DNA of 64,000 nt from Gnetum montanum. Lineage: Eukaryota > Streptophyta > Gnetopsida > Gnetales > Gnetaceae. The notes under the pieces were generated by a model that ran no database searches, was not told where the DNA came from, and was given only the letters and a program-made list of their open reading frames with translations. Location: assembly GCA_015680685.1 (NCBI GenBank), contig MNCI01017692.1:504903-568902 (forward strand), given 5' to 3'. A program made the translations under genes and the position numbers. This document shows positions 25,632-37,916 of this stretch, in pieces (position 1 is the stretch's first letter; every line of letters begins with the position of its first letter).

Positions 25632-26492
25632 TGATGAGTCGCCATATAAGCGACTTGATATCGGATCCCTGATATCGAATACACAAGATCGGATTGGCCA
25701 AGCGATATCGAATCCCCAACATCAGACACGCGATGTCAAAGCTTGTCTCATTGTCTATAAATAAGAGACAGGGGCACTTGGTTTTACATAGTATTTTTTA
25801 GTCCTTTAGCCGAACTCTTGCAGTTTTTCTCTTCCAGAGTTAGAATTATTTTTGAGTGCCCACAGTAGGAGTCATAAAGTGAACGGATCTTTATTCAAGC
25901 ATTGTGTACTTAAGCACACCTTGTGTCCAGAAATAAAGACGAACTTTGTGATAAACTTTGCAACATTCAGAATAGCTTAATTATTGCATTTAATGTTATT
26001 TACTGTTATTTGATGCTCTCATTAGTTAATCAATGTTATTTCTATAGAATTATTAATTATCAACGAATTAGCACACTCGGCATGACCACTTTGAGCATAC
26101 GTGGAACACTTGGTAATCCAATAACGACTAGCGTTTGGTAATCTCAGTAGTGTTACACTAGTTCAAGATGTGTCCAGAGAGTGGGAATGGACGTTGGTGT
26201 TAGGATTCAATTAACATTAGAGTTACAAAAACCCATTAGTTAACTAAATCTTTTCATTTCACACACATAGGAGACCAAGATAGAAAATATAAAGAACATA
26301 AAAAAATCATATACCTCGAGTTTACTTAACCATACAATTGTGCCTTACAAGCAAGCTTGGGAAGATAGCAACTACATAACTCATTCTTGTTCTGCAAAGG
26401 TGCATAAGCGCTTAATCCTCGGAGTTCGACCGGATTGTGCATGAACGCTCATATTCGTATGTTTGGATGTAGGGGTACCTTACCACTCATCA
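25632..26492 (+). repeat. Element A 5' LTR
   Basis: It runs from TGATGAGTCG to CCACTCATCA (861 bases). It has GATATC-type motifs at about 25655-25740, a TATAAATAAGAG promoter near 25755, and the TCTTTATT / AATAAAGA inverted repeat near 25890-25940. Its partner at 32511 is 862 bases. Confidence 0.93.
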
Positions 26493-26493
26493 T

Positions 26494-26511
26494 TAGCGCT
26501 GTTGCCGGGGA
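26494..26511 (+). other. Element A primer-binding site (tRNA-Asp)
   Basis: TAGCGCTGTTGCCGGGGA differs from the tRNA-Asp complement TGGCGCCGTTGCCGGGGA at two positions, both transitions. Confidence 0.85.
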
Positions 26512-26628
26512 TTTTGTTGTTTGTGTGCTAATTAGAACTTAGGAAATTCTTCCATCGTTGGAATGAATCCTTAAGGTTAACTATCCTACAATCACTGGAA
26601 AAGAGTACCACACACTAAGTAATCAATC

Positions 26629-29600
26629 ATGTCTCCTTCTTCTTATAAGAGTGCTTCACCAACTAGGTCTGATACCATGAACAATCAAAGGCAGGGTGGA
26701 TAAGATGATTCGCCAGTGCCCCAATAGTATCACACGGTATACGCTCATCCTAATGAGTATGTACTAGACTCTACCTTTATCCTCCACCAAGATGAACAGC
26801 TGCAATGCCGTGATTTAGAAGGTAACATAGTTGCTGCGATATCGCGTTGTCCCCTACGATATCGTATATGCATTATCGTGGTTCACCGCCATATTTATAA
26901 ATAAGAGGTGGCTCTCCCTTGTTTCCTCATCCTGAGTTAGAAGTAGGGAAACTCTGGTAGTTTGATCACTCCAAAGATAGAATATTCTCCATGTGCCCAC
27001 AGTAGGAGTCCTAAAGTGAACGGATCTTTATTCGAGCAACATTGTACCTGAACATAAGTTGCCCCCCCCAATAAAGATGAACTTCCTGGATAAACCTTGC
27101 AGTGCATGGAATAGGATTTTATTTATTGCTTTCTCTCTCACCCTTAAACTCCTAGAATGCGGAATTAGTACGACTTGATTACGAGCATCTAAGGATGTGT
27201 ATGGTTAGTCAAGGAATCGGCTGCTCATCGCAACGCGGTATGAGTACGACTTGATTACGAGCATCTAGTGTGACTACTTGGTAACCCAGTGACGTATTCA
27301 GGATCTGCGCTTGGTAATCCCAGTGGTAGTCGTGCACAAAGATGTGTACGATTAGTCAAGGAATGAGCTGCTCATTGCACTTAGGCTAGACTAGATTCTC
27401 TCAACCCTTTTCTCCTANACTCATTGCACTTAGGCTAGACTAGATTCTCTCAACCCTTTTCTCCTAGTTAAGTGCCTCAGTACGACCACTTCGAGCACGT
27501 GCGTTACACGTGGTAATCCCCGCAATGATTAGCGTTTGGTAGCTGTGGTTGCATTGGTTCAGGGTGTGTACGGTAAGTGGGAATGGATGCTGACACTAGG
27601 TAATTTAGACTTAGTCCATTAGTTAGAATTAGTTAGTTTCTCAACCCTTCACCTCGATAGCATAGGAGATAAAACATAAAAGACCATAAAAATCATATAC
27701 CTTAGACTTACTTAACCATACACCGTGACAACCAGAAGTAAGTTTGGGAAGACAATGAATGATTAACCCCAAGTGTTCCAAGGGGCGTGTAGGCACTTAG
27801 TCTGCGGAGTTCGACCGGATCACGCATGCTATGCTCGTTTCGTATGGTTGAGTGTAGGGGTACCTCGCCACTCATCAATAGTGTTACCTCCCAATCACTC
27901 AATCTCGGGCATGCTTCTTCATGCTCTTACACGAATTAGTATGCAACACTTACAATTAGAGTACATTGTGCATGAATAAGATTCGAGAGATTCTTGACCC
28001 ACAGAGGCACAATGCCAAAGGGATCCACAATAGGAGAGACATTACAAATCCGTGAAGGGAAAGTGGTCTCAGGATGTCTCATATGTCCTAAGTAAAAATG
28101 ACGGTGGTGAACTTATCTCGGGAGGTTTTCCACCAAATGATGTTCCTCTCTTTGACTTCGGCCAAGGAATTGGGTATCAAAATCTTCGCTCAACTATTCA
28201 TAACCCAGGTTCTAGTACCAACGGACACAAAGGGTCTAGAAAAGGAACACAAATGCATGATAATGATGGACATTATGATCGTAATCGTGACCGAGGCCAT
28301 GACCACCGAAGAGAAGGTGGCAGGAACCGACATGGTGCTAGTCCTCCTTCCTCTTCACCTTCATCATCTTTTTCCTCCTCTCCTTTGGGATCTAAACGCA
28401 GTCGCAGAGGGCAAGACCATGAGGACAATGGTAGGTGAAATAAAAATCACTAACAAAATAGTAGAGAAAGGGAGTGAGGGCATTCTACATAGACACATCA
28501 CGAAAGAAGGGAGAGTAGGCAACAACATAGGTATCATAGATGCCATAGGCAACATGATCACGATGAACGCCTACTCGCCACTCGAAGTATGTTAAATATA
28601 GTAGAGGTTTTCAGGATTCCAACAAGGCACCAAAAAGATAGTAGGATTAAAAGACTAGACATGAATAACATCCCACGATTTGAAGGGGGATACAATGTTG
28701 ATCCTCAAAATCATTTACAAGCATTCCATGATGCATGTGCCTTGTAGAATATAGAAAATGAGTGGCAAAAGCTAAAGTTGTTTCCATGGACACTAATCAA
28801 GGAAGCAGAAAGCTGGTACCGATCCTTAGAACCAGAATCCATTCGTCGATGGAGTACCATGTTGGAGCTATTCAACAATAAGTATCAAATGTACTCATAA
28901 GTGTCCAACCTGCGTGAGCAAATCCAAGGATGGAAACAAGGAGGACACAAACCCTTGGATGCTGCCATTGGTCGATATTATTCATTATTACATCATTGCC
29001 CTAGCCATGGTTACTCGCAAAAGGAACAACTATGTCATCTCATAGATGGGCTTAGGTATGAAACATGAAGAACCCTTGGGACTTATGCCCAAGGAAGGCT
29101 ATCTGAGCTTAGAGCCCATCAAATACAAATATTATTAGAGCAAGTTGTCAAGGAGGAAGATGAGTTAAGGAAAAGAGAAAGTGCAGAGGAGTACAACAAA
29201 GATACTTCCCTTCAAAAGAAGAGTCACCACTTGAAGAGATGGTGAATAGAAAGACTTTGCCCATTCAAAAATTTGCATCAAAAGTATCGGCAAAGGTGGA
29301 TCAAATGTAGAACTCCCTAGATGAAAATTTTCAAATTGTTCTAAAAAGAGCAAAGGAGTCTAGAGAACAAAGTAGTGACCAAGAGAGAAGAAAAAAGAAA
29401 GAAGCTGAGTATGCATGTAACAAGGGTAAGGGTAAGGTTTTCTACATTGAAGAGGTTGTGGATTCGAACACAGATAATGATGGAAGATGTGAGATTTGCT
29501 AATATGACCATCCTAAGGGATGCTGCCCAGTAGTGTCAAATCTGTAAGAGTCTGGGGTGTATGCACTAAACCCACAATTAAACAGATGACAAACACCTAG

Positions 29601-31830
29601 AAGGTTACCTTATCCTCAAGGTAACCCAAGGTAGTTCCACCAACCCTTGACATATTATCTGAGTGGAGCTTCAACACAATCGAATGAATAGTATCAACAG
29701 TGGCAACACCCATAATCATGGGGAATGCCACTACCACGTCAACAATACCCTTACCGTCAACCTAACCCATACGAGTATTACGTTTAGTAGCCGATCTTTC
29801 CACGTGACTCTACTAGTCACGTTACTCTTCAACCTCACTACTAGACCCTCGAGTACTATAGAACTTCTTCTTCTTCTAGGGGCGATGCTCCACATATGTA
29901 TTATTGTTCTCATCTTTCTACATCTCTTCCACCCTCAGCTCCATTAACACCTGCTCCAACTATGCAAGGTGAGCTTCTTGCCCAACCATAGCAACATAAT
30001 GCTACAAGGGCTATCAATCTTCAACGTGCTGTTGGTTCGGACAACTGATTAAAGAAGAGACCTTTCTTTAGAACCAACAGTCCAACCAAGTTATTACAAC
30101 CATAAGCGGCTAATTATCCAAACACCTCATCATCATTTGAATCTTTGGAGCTTCCTTCGAATCAAAAATTGCACTCAACGCACATTTTTATGTTAACTCA
30201 CGCCATCACTAATTGGATTAAAGCTGGTCATCTTCCTAGGAAATTATATGATCCTGGAAGTCCTCTTATTTATTTGCAAATCACTAGAAACAAGCCTTGT
30301 AAAGCTCTTTTGGATTTAGGTTCTGGTATTAATTTGATCTCCTAGGAAATGTGTAAAGCTTGGAACCCACCTCCGCTAAAGAAGAGTAACATTCATTTAA
30401 AGTTGGTCGACCAGTCCATCACTGTTCCATTGGGACTAGTCGAGGACATTGTCACCATTATTTGTGGGTGGTCATAACTAGCCAATTTCCTAGTGATCCA
30501 AGTCAACAACTACAAGGGGAACTTCCCAATCATAATGGAAAGAGCATGGCTAAGTACGATTGTTGCACGCCTAGGAATACATGATCTTTGAGATATCAAA
30601 AGAAAATGCGTTTATCAAGAAGAAGAAAGTTTCATGCATCACATACAGTGACATAGGATGCAACTACGTGTAGAAGTCCAGGTTTGTACAACGCTTAACA
30701 TTGCCTACATGCAACCAATGTGCACAAGTATCTAACATACAAAGATGCTTGTATGCAGCAACCATAAGACAGGAAGGCATCCAGTGGCTGACAGTTGACC
30801 TAGAGAGTAATTCAACTTTATGCATGGAACCAACTGAGAGCTTGACTGGTGCCTATATCGATAGCGTAGATGCATTAGAGTAAGTCCATCGCCAACTTCT
30901 AAGTACTGACATTGAAGATATCAACTGGGAGAAGTTGGAAATCCCTGATGAGTTTAAGCAAGAGCCCCTTGAATTAAAACCATTGCCCACTGGTATGAAG
31001 TATGCATTTCTCAAGAATGGAAAATCGGTAATCATTAATGCTAAGCTCACTCCTCATGAACAAGAAAGATTTTTGAAGATGGTAAACAAATGGTCAAAAT
31101 CCTTTGCTTAGTCATATCCTAAATTAATCGAAATCTATCCTAGGATATGCCAACATAGAATTTACATTGATCCCTCTATGAAGCCTCAATGACAATTGCA
31201 AAGACAACTGAACCCCAAGCTTAAGAAAGTAGTTAAGGAAGAAATTGAACAACTTCTAAAGGTCAGGTTCATCTACCCCATTACTAACAGTGAATGTGTT
31301 AGTCCATTAGTCATTGTGCCTAAAAAAGGTGGTAAATGGAGGGTGTGTATAGACTTTAGGCTATTAAACATGACAACATTTAAAGATCATTTCCCATTGT
31401 CAGTCGTTGACCAAGTCTTAGATACCATTACAGGGCATTGTTATTATAGTTTTCTGGATGGTTATAATGGGTATAATCAAGTCTAAATAGCACTAGAAGA
31501 CTAAGCCAAAACTACATTCATGAGTCTTTGGTGGACATTTTCATATAGGTAGATGCCATTTGGCTTGTGCAATGCTCTAGCAACATTTCAATGTTTGGTT
31601 CTCAGTATATTTCAGCAGCAAATAGGGAATGGTGTGGAGGTTTTTATGGACGATTTCTCCAACTACGAACCTAACTTTGAACAAGCATTGGACCAATTAG
31701 AGCAAGTGCTGAAATAATGTGTTAAAACCAACCAAAGGCTCAATTGGTAGAAAAGCCACTTAATGATCCAAGAGGGCATTGTATTAGGGCATAAAATTTC
31801 ACAAACAGAGATAGAGGTAGATCCATTTTT
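26629..31830 (+). pseudogene. Element A gag-protease-RT (inactivated)
   Basis: Gag starts at ATG 26629 (MSPSSYKSASPTR) and is interrupted by the solo LTR at 26832. The charged and serine-rich linker is 28052-28440 and the capsid about 28660-29060. A zinc-knuckle-like segment lies near 29490 and the retropepsin at 30145-30640, where the active site reads DLG instead of DSG. RT runs about 31100-31830 with WRVCIDFRLLN, FLDGYNGYNQV, MPFGLCNA and FMDDFS (the catalytic FMDD box). Stops and frameshifts occur throughout. RNase H and integrase are missing. Confidence 0.88.
26832..27877 (+). repeat. Solo LTR inside element A gag
   Basis: It starts TGCTGCGATATCGCG and ends CGCCACTCATCA. The target duplication ATAGT is perfect (26827-26831 and 27878-27882), and removing the LTR plus one copy restores the gag sequence GGTAACATAGTGTTACC seen in element E. 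It belongs to the longer LTR subtype of element G, with repeated GTACGACTTGATTACGAGC modules. A single N at 27418 sits between two 47-base copies of the same sequence (27371-27417 and 27420-27466), probably an assembly artefact. Confidence 0.95.
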
Positions 31831-32510
31831 ATTTTTCTCTTCCCTTCTATGAATTTTTATTGGCTTCACCATTGTTATTTCTCTTATCTTTCTTTCTCTT
31901 TCATTTTCCATCCTATTGCTATCGGAGGTTCGCTCTTAGTTATGGGGGCCTATCGCAAATTACTTACCTCACCCCTACACCTTGGGTAGTTATTAGTTAC
32001 AAACCTCAAACCCAGTATCTGCCATGCCCACAACCTAGCAAATGTGCTTCATATTGAGGCAAGGTATCAACTACATTTTATCTTATCTATCCTTGCTAAT
32101 TAGTGATTGTGTTGTATGTGTAGATGAAGATCACATGAACAATGGACTGGGATAGGAGCGAGCACTCAGGATGGACTAGAGTAAGAGCATTTATGTAAGG
32201 AACAAGCTTAGTCATGTGGCCATGGATGAACAACGGTGTGCACATTTTTGACATCGGCAGCAATGCGACTCATTTTCTATTCTCTCTCTCTCTTTAAGCT
32301 ATCAAATGAGGGTCTGGATGTCACCTATGTAAAGTGTTCACCACGATGGTTGTGAACACCAATGCTATAATACATTTGTCAATCCGTTTACTAGGCACTT
32401 TGAGTCTATCATTCCATGTCACTGTTAGTTGTCATTTAGTCAATAATCTCATACCTTCCCAATATTTTGTAAGGAACTTGAGGATGAGTTTTCATTTTGT
32501 CATGGGGATA
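31831..32510 (+). other. Element A 3' region and polypurine tract
   Basis: Non-coding sequence homologous to the end of the C, E and F 3' regions, including ACCCCTACACCTTGGGTAG (31972) and the CAAGAACTTGAGGATGAG-type stretch before the LTR. The purine-rich ATGGGGATA lies directly before the 3' LTR. Confidence 0.7.
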
Positions 32511-33372
32511 TGATGAGTCGCTAAATAAGCGACTCGATATTGGACCCCTAATATTGGGTACGCGATATCAGATGGGCCAAGCGACATCGAATCCTTGACA
32601 TCGGACACATGATATCAAAGCCTATCTCGTTGTCTATAAATAAGAGACAGAGGCGCTTAGTTTTGCATAGTATTTTTTAGTCCTTTAGCTAAACTCTTAT
32701 AATTTTTCTCTTCCAGAGTTAGAATTATTTCTGAGTGCCCACAGTAGGAGTCATAAAGTCAACAAATCTTTATTTGAGCATTGTGTACCTGAGCACACCT
32801 TGTGTCCGGAAATAAAGATGAACTTTGTGATAAACCTTGCAACATTCAGAATAGCTTAACTATTGCATTTAATGTTATTTACTATTATTTGATGCTCTCA
32901 TTAGTTAATCAATGTTATTTCTATAGAATTATTAATTATCAACAAATTAACACACTCATCACGACCACTTCAAGCATATGTGGAACACTTGGTAACCTAG
33001 TAACAATTAGCATTTGGTAATCCTGGTAGTGTTACATTGGTTCAAGATGTGTCTGGAGAGTGGAAATGAATGTTGGTGTTAGGATTCAATTAACATTAGA
33101 GTTACAAAAACCCATTAGTTAACTAAATCTTTTCATTTCACACACATAGGAGACCAAGATAGAAAATATAAAGAACATAAAAAAAATCATATACCTCAAG
33201 TTTACTTAACCATACAATGGTGCCTTAGAAGTAAGCTTAGAAAGACAACGACTACATAACTCATCCTTGTTCTGTGTAGGTGCATAAGCACTTAATCCTT
33301 GGAGTTCAACTGAATCACGCGTGAACGCTTGTATTCATATGGTTGGGTGTAGGGGTACCTTGCCATTCATCA
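32511..33372 (+). repeat. Element A 3' LTR
   Basis: It runs from TGATGAGTCG to CATTCATCA (862 bases), followed by the second GTCAT. It aligns end to end by eye with the 5' LTR, with scattered point differences. Confidence 0.93.
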
Positions 33373-33377
33373 GTCAT

Positions 33378-33900
33378 CCTTCCAAGAAGTATATGGAAAA
33401 GCTTGATCCAATTTGTTGTCAACTTTAAATAAAATCTCAAGATTATGAATTAATTTTTCAAAATTTTTTTCCTCATTATATTCAAACCATGAAGACTAGA
33501 AGCTTCATTCTAAGTAATCCATCCATCATACATACATAAACAATAAACTACAATGATACAAAATCTACTCCAAGTGGTACACAATCTAGATGCATTAGTA
33601 GCATAAGCACCTTCATTAAAAGGAAGTCACCATGGACTACTTTCCTTAAGCATATCTTCTAAAAATTTAATATAAACACAAGTCCAATATTAATTAAGCT
33701 TTCATTATGTCTTCAATATTTGTTTAAGAATTGGAGAACTAGGAATAGAAATGACCTAAGGAAAAAAAGATTCGGAAGAAAGTTATTAAAAGACCCAACT
33801 ATTATCATTCTTATATTTTTCTTGCATGAGTCTATTTCTTAAAAGGAACATTTAAACATCATCTCAATTAATGCAGTTTGTAATGCATTTTGCTACAAAA
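33378..33900 (-). pseudogene. LINE ORF2 remnant, 5' half
   Basis: Minus-strand segments such as LPFNEGAYATNASRLCTTWS and FPYTSWKDD read as plant LINE ORF2 C-terminal sequence and continue in frame, across element A, into 25631 downward. Stops are present. The upstream limit near 33900 is not sharp. Confidence 0.6.
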
Positions 33901-34543
33901 GAAATACTCTGGTTATAATAATTAATGAGGCTAAGTCCTCCATTTTTCTTGTAGCAAAATGGATTGTAAATAATAATTGTAAAATGGATAATTATTATCT
34001 TATCTTTAGAAAATAATTATTAATTCTTTATTATTAGAATTAATCATATCCTACCTTGTGTGCTTATAAATACTTGGAAATATTTGCTATCTTGGAATCA
34101 TTGGTACTTTACAATTTCCTTCATTCTCTTGCTTGTACTTGTGCTTGTTAGATTTCTTGATGATTTTCAAATCTAAATGTATTCTTACTTGGTGAAGTTT
34201 GGATTTCAACAAATCTTTTAAGGTAGAGGAAATATTCTTGATTACATCAATTTCAATAAGTAGCTTACTTTTTTGTCTTTGCTTTACTCTGTGATCGATT
34301 GATGCTTTAATCATGCTATATATGTTGTCGATCTAACCCTAGTTTGATGATTAATCCTTGGTTTTTCATTTTTTTGACTTTCCACATTCTACATCATGCT
34401 TATGTTCTTTTGTGCCACCTTCTTCTTTCAATAGTGAGTAAAGATTTTGGATATGTATGGGTGCTTTTGATATTTTAGAAAGCTCAAGAAAATTATTAGA
34501 ATGCATTAAACATGAATTGTAGTAGACTTAATTGATGTGATGG
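33901..34543. other. Spacer, possibly with an LTR-like promoter
   Basis: AT-rich, no coding signal. GCTTATAAATACTTGG near 34064 resembles an LTR promoter of an unrelated element, but no matching ends were found. Confidence 0.3.
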
Positions 34544-34548
34544 TTAGT

Positions 34549-35309
34549 TGATAAATTGTGTTTTTCAATGCTTTGATATTAGGGTGGCTGTGATATTAGG
34601 TACACGATATTAGGTACGTGATATCGCGGCCCAGGATGCAATATCGTACATTCGATATCACAGGGTTACTCTTGGGTGTATAAATATAATGCCCCAGGCA
34701 TACAATTGGGGGTAAGTTTTTGGCAGTCAAGTAGTGAAACTCTTGCAATTTGTCCATTTGAAATTTAGAATATTTTCCAAGTGCCCCCAGCAGGAGGTCT
34801 AAGTGTGAACGGATCTTTATTCAAGCGTTGATGTACCTAAGCACACCATTGTGTTGGTAATAAAGATGAACTCTTTGATCCATTCCTTGCAGCACTTAAG
34901 ATTTTCTTTCTTATGCATCTACATATTGTTATTTCATGCAATTTACATTAATGTTATTTATGCAGTAATTAATTTTGATCAATTAAGAAAATCATTAAAT
35001 TACAAAAGCACGACCCCTTAAAGCATACGTGTGATACTTGGTAGCTCAAAAACGACTAGCGTTTGATAGCCCAGCAGTGTTTGCACAAAGTTCAGGATGT
35101 GTCCAGGAAGTGGGAATGGTTACTGATGTCAAGCTAGATTAGACTATAGTTTACTTAACAATTAATCACTCTTATTTTTAATCACTCTTACTTTTATTCT
35201 TATTCTAGGTGAGTAATTCCATAAAAACACAAAATAATAAAAATCTTATGCCTCAATCACACAATTGCATTCCACAAGTGGGACTAGGAAGACAATGAAC
35301 GAACAAGAC
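34549..35309 (+). repeat. Solo LTR D, upstream part
   Basis: Plus-strand family LTR with GATATC motifs (34580-34660), a GTATAAATATAATG promoter near 34678, and the perfect ATCTTTATT / AATAAAGAT inverted repeat (about 34816-34868). It stops at 35309 where element C begins and resumes at 42189. The start at 34549 is inferred from a near-match target duplication (TTAGT before, CTAGT after 42310) and is less certain. Confidence 0.8.
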
Positions 35310-36189
35310 TGATGAGTGGCGAGGTACCCCTACACTCAACCATACGAATATGAGCATTACACGCACGATTTGGTCGAACTCCGCAGACTAAGTGCCTACA
35401 CACCTTAAGGAACACTTAAGGTTAATCGTTCGTTGTCTTCCCAAACTTACTTGTATTTGTCACAGTTGTATGGTTAAGTAAGTTTGAGGTATGTGATTTT
35501 TATATCTTTTCTATTTTATTGCCTATGCTAATGAGGGAAAAGATGAAGAGACTAATTAACTAATTTTAACTAATTAACTAAGCCTTAATTAACCTAGCAT
35601 CAGTATCCGTTCCCACTTACAATTCATACCCTGAACCAATGCAACCTTCTAGGATTACCAAACACTATTTGTTGCTGGGATTACCAAGCGTAATGCACGT
35701 ACTCGAAGCGATCATACTGAATGCACTTAACTATGAGAGAAGGGTTGAGAGAGATTTAATTAACTAATAAAACATTTAAACGATGAACAATAAATAATAA
35801 TAATTAAAGTCCTATTTAGCCTATTCCATGCACTACAAGGTTTATCCAACAGTTCATCTTTATTGTCGTACACAATTATGCGTTCAGGTACAAAATTGCT
35901 CAAATAAAGATCCGTTCACTTTGGAGCTCCTACTGTAGGTACATGGAAATTATTCTATCTCTGGAGAGGTAAAATTTCTAGAGTTTCACTAAGGGTCTAG
36001 ATCTAGATGGAGAAACAAGGGAGAGCTGCCTCTTATTTATAGATTTGGCGACGCGCTGCAATATCGTGTACGTGATATCGCAGGGGAAGATGTGATATCG
36101 AATACGCGATATCATGGGGGATGCAATACCGCGGCTAACGCAATATCGTGTACACGATATCGTGGCCCATGCGATATCTCGTCCCATCA
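35310..36189 (-). repeat. Element C 3' LTR
   Basis: 880 bases, minus-strand TGATGGGACGAG to CGCCACTCATCA. About eight GATATC-type palindromes lie between the LTR start and the TATAAATAAGAGG promoter (36035-36045). The purine-rich TCATGGGGGTA lies directly before it on the minus strand. Confidence 0.93.
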
Positions 36190-37900
36190 TACCCCCATGA
36201 CTGAATAAAAACTCATCCTCAAGTTCCTTACAAAATATTGAGAAGGTATGGGATTATTAACTTGAATGGAACTAATGGTTAATGGGATGACATGTGAACG
36301 GATCATGATTACAGAACATGAAAAAATTAGTGTTCATGACAATAAGAGTGAACACTTTATACATTTGACATCAGGCCGTATTTGGCAGCTGAGAGAGAAG
36401 AGAGAAGAAGTTTGCTACTGCCAACACCAAGATTACGCCTTTCGTTGTCTATCCGTAAGTGTGCCATCCATCTTGTTCCTTGCATAGCTACTTCAGCACC
36501 GATCCATTCTAAGTGTTTCCTCCAAATCCAATCCATTGTTATATGATTGTCATTTGCACACACAACACAGTCTTTATATTAGCAAGGGTAAATGTATCAC
36601 AATGTAGTTGATACCTTGCTTCGGTGAAAGGTCCATTGGTTGAGTTGTGGTATGGCTGATACGAGTTTGGAGATATAATAGTGGTGACTGCCGAAGGTGT
36701 AGGGGTTAAGAAAAAATCGAAAAAATTGAGTCAGGACCCCCATGACTAAGAGCGAACCTCCAGTAGCGATAGAATGGAGAAAGAAAAAGAATAAGAAAGA
36801 TGGAGAAAAATAGGCAACTATAACGTCGATGAAATAGATGTCAAGAAGGAAATGAACAAAATAGGGTGGATTGCAAAAATGTTAAGGGAAAGAATTTAAC
36901 TGATGTACCAAATAGGAATGCTAGTGGATCCTCCCCAAAGTAGGCTCATGCCATTAATGCCCTGACAAACCCACATGCAAAGAGTCCGTAGGCTCTAGGA
37001 ATGTCATTTGGAATAAGGGTTAAAGTCTTAACCACAAGAATTTACCAACAAGAAAACAATGTGTCAACTAAAATATACACTAATGATACAACCGGCAATG
37101 AGGTGAACAATGGAGAGAAGGATGCAGAGAAGAGAATGGAATGGAATCCCAAGAACAAGGTGGTGTATAGCCCCTTGTGTATTTCAATGATTAATGTGAC
37201 TTAGTAGATCCCATTCCAAGTCCAGCCTCAAANTCTAAGGGGTGTGCTTTGAATTCTCACTCTAATGAACCACACAATGCAAAGACTTTGTTATTTTTAT
37301 TAGCTCAGCTTCCTGATGATGGAGTAATGTCAGAATGGTAAGAGAACTCAAAAAGAAAACATCCAAGCACCCAAGAGAATGGCCAACAAAAATGCATCCA
37401 ATCCCCTTGAAGTCACACCTTGTTCAATCCTTGAGTCCTTCCTTAGTTTGAGAAATGCCCAGTCACCGATTCGTTGATAGTTCTTATTTAGAAAGGGACT
37501 GTACAGTTCCAAGCCAAGAGAGACCATAGAAATTTGTGGATGTATGGGTGAAGTGAACTCATTGCCTGCTATATCAAAAGAACCATACCTTAGTATCAAC
37601 ATCATAACTTAAAGGTAAAAACCAAACATTAGCAACCAGTAGAAAATAGTTCATACCATCATTAAGAGCAGTTATTGGATGAGAAACTTAACAAAATGGA
37701 TAAGACACATACATACACACACAAATAAAAGAATAAGGATGAATGAAGTTGTAAAACAAAAACAAGAAAAGTTAAAGAAATTGTAAAAACAAAACCATGT
37801 AAAACAAAAATGTGTAAAACAAAAACTTAAAAGAACTAAGGGCCCTGAATGATTAGCATAGGTGGCCATCTCCCCCATGACTGAATGGAAAGGGAGAGAT
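36190..37900 (-). other. Element C 3' region
   Basis: Long non-coding stretch shared with E and F in the same order, ending at the polypurine tract beside the LTR. It contains a U-rich block (37720-37830) with repeated TTTTGTTTTAC. No conserved frame was found that would represent an env-like gene. Confidence 0.7.
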
Positions 37901-37916
37901 CCAAAATAATGAACGC

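Larger units (their letters stand above)
25632..33372 (+). mobile_element. Element A: Athila-like Ty3/gypsy, integrase deleted
   Basis: Complete ends: 5' LTR 25632-26492, 3' LTR 32511-33372, perfect 5-bp target duplication GTCAT. It inserted into a LINE. Order is primer site, gag, protease, truncated reverse transcriptase, short 3' region. RNase H and integrase are gone: the RT frame passes EGIVLGHKIS (an Athila-type signature) and EVDP near 31820, then joins 3'-region sequence. A 1046-bp solo LTR sits in gag. Of the complete elements here (A, C, E, F), only this one keeps any reverse transcriptase. Confidence 0.93.

Noticed and set aside
36190-37900. Envelope-like gene in the 3' region of element C
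   Set aside because: Some Athila elements have one, but no frame is conserved among the 3' regions of C, E and F.
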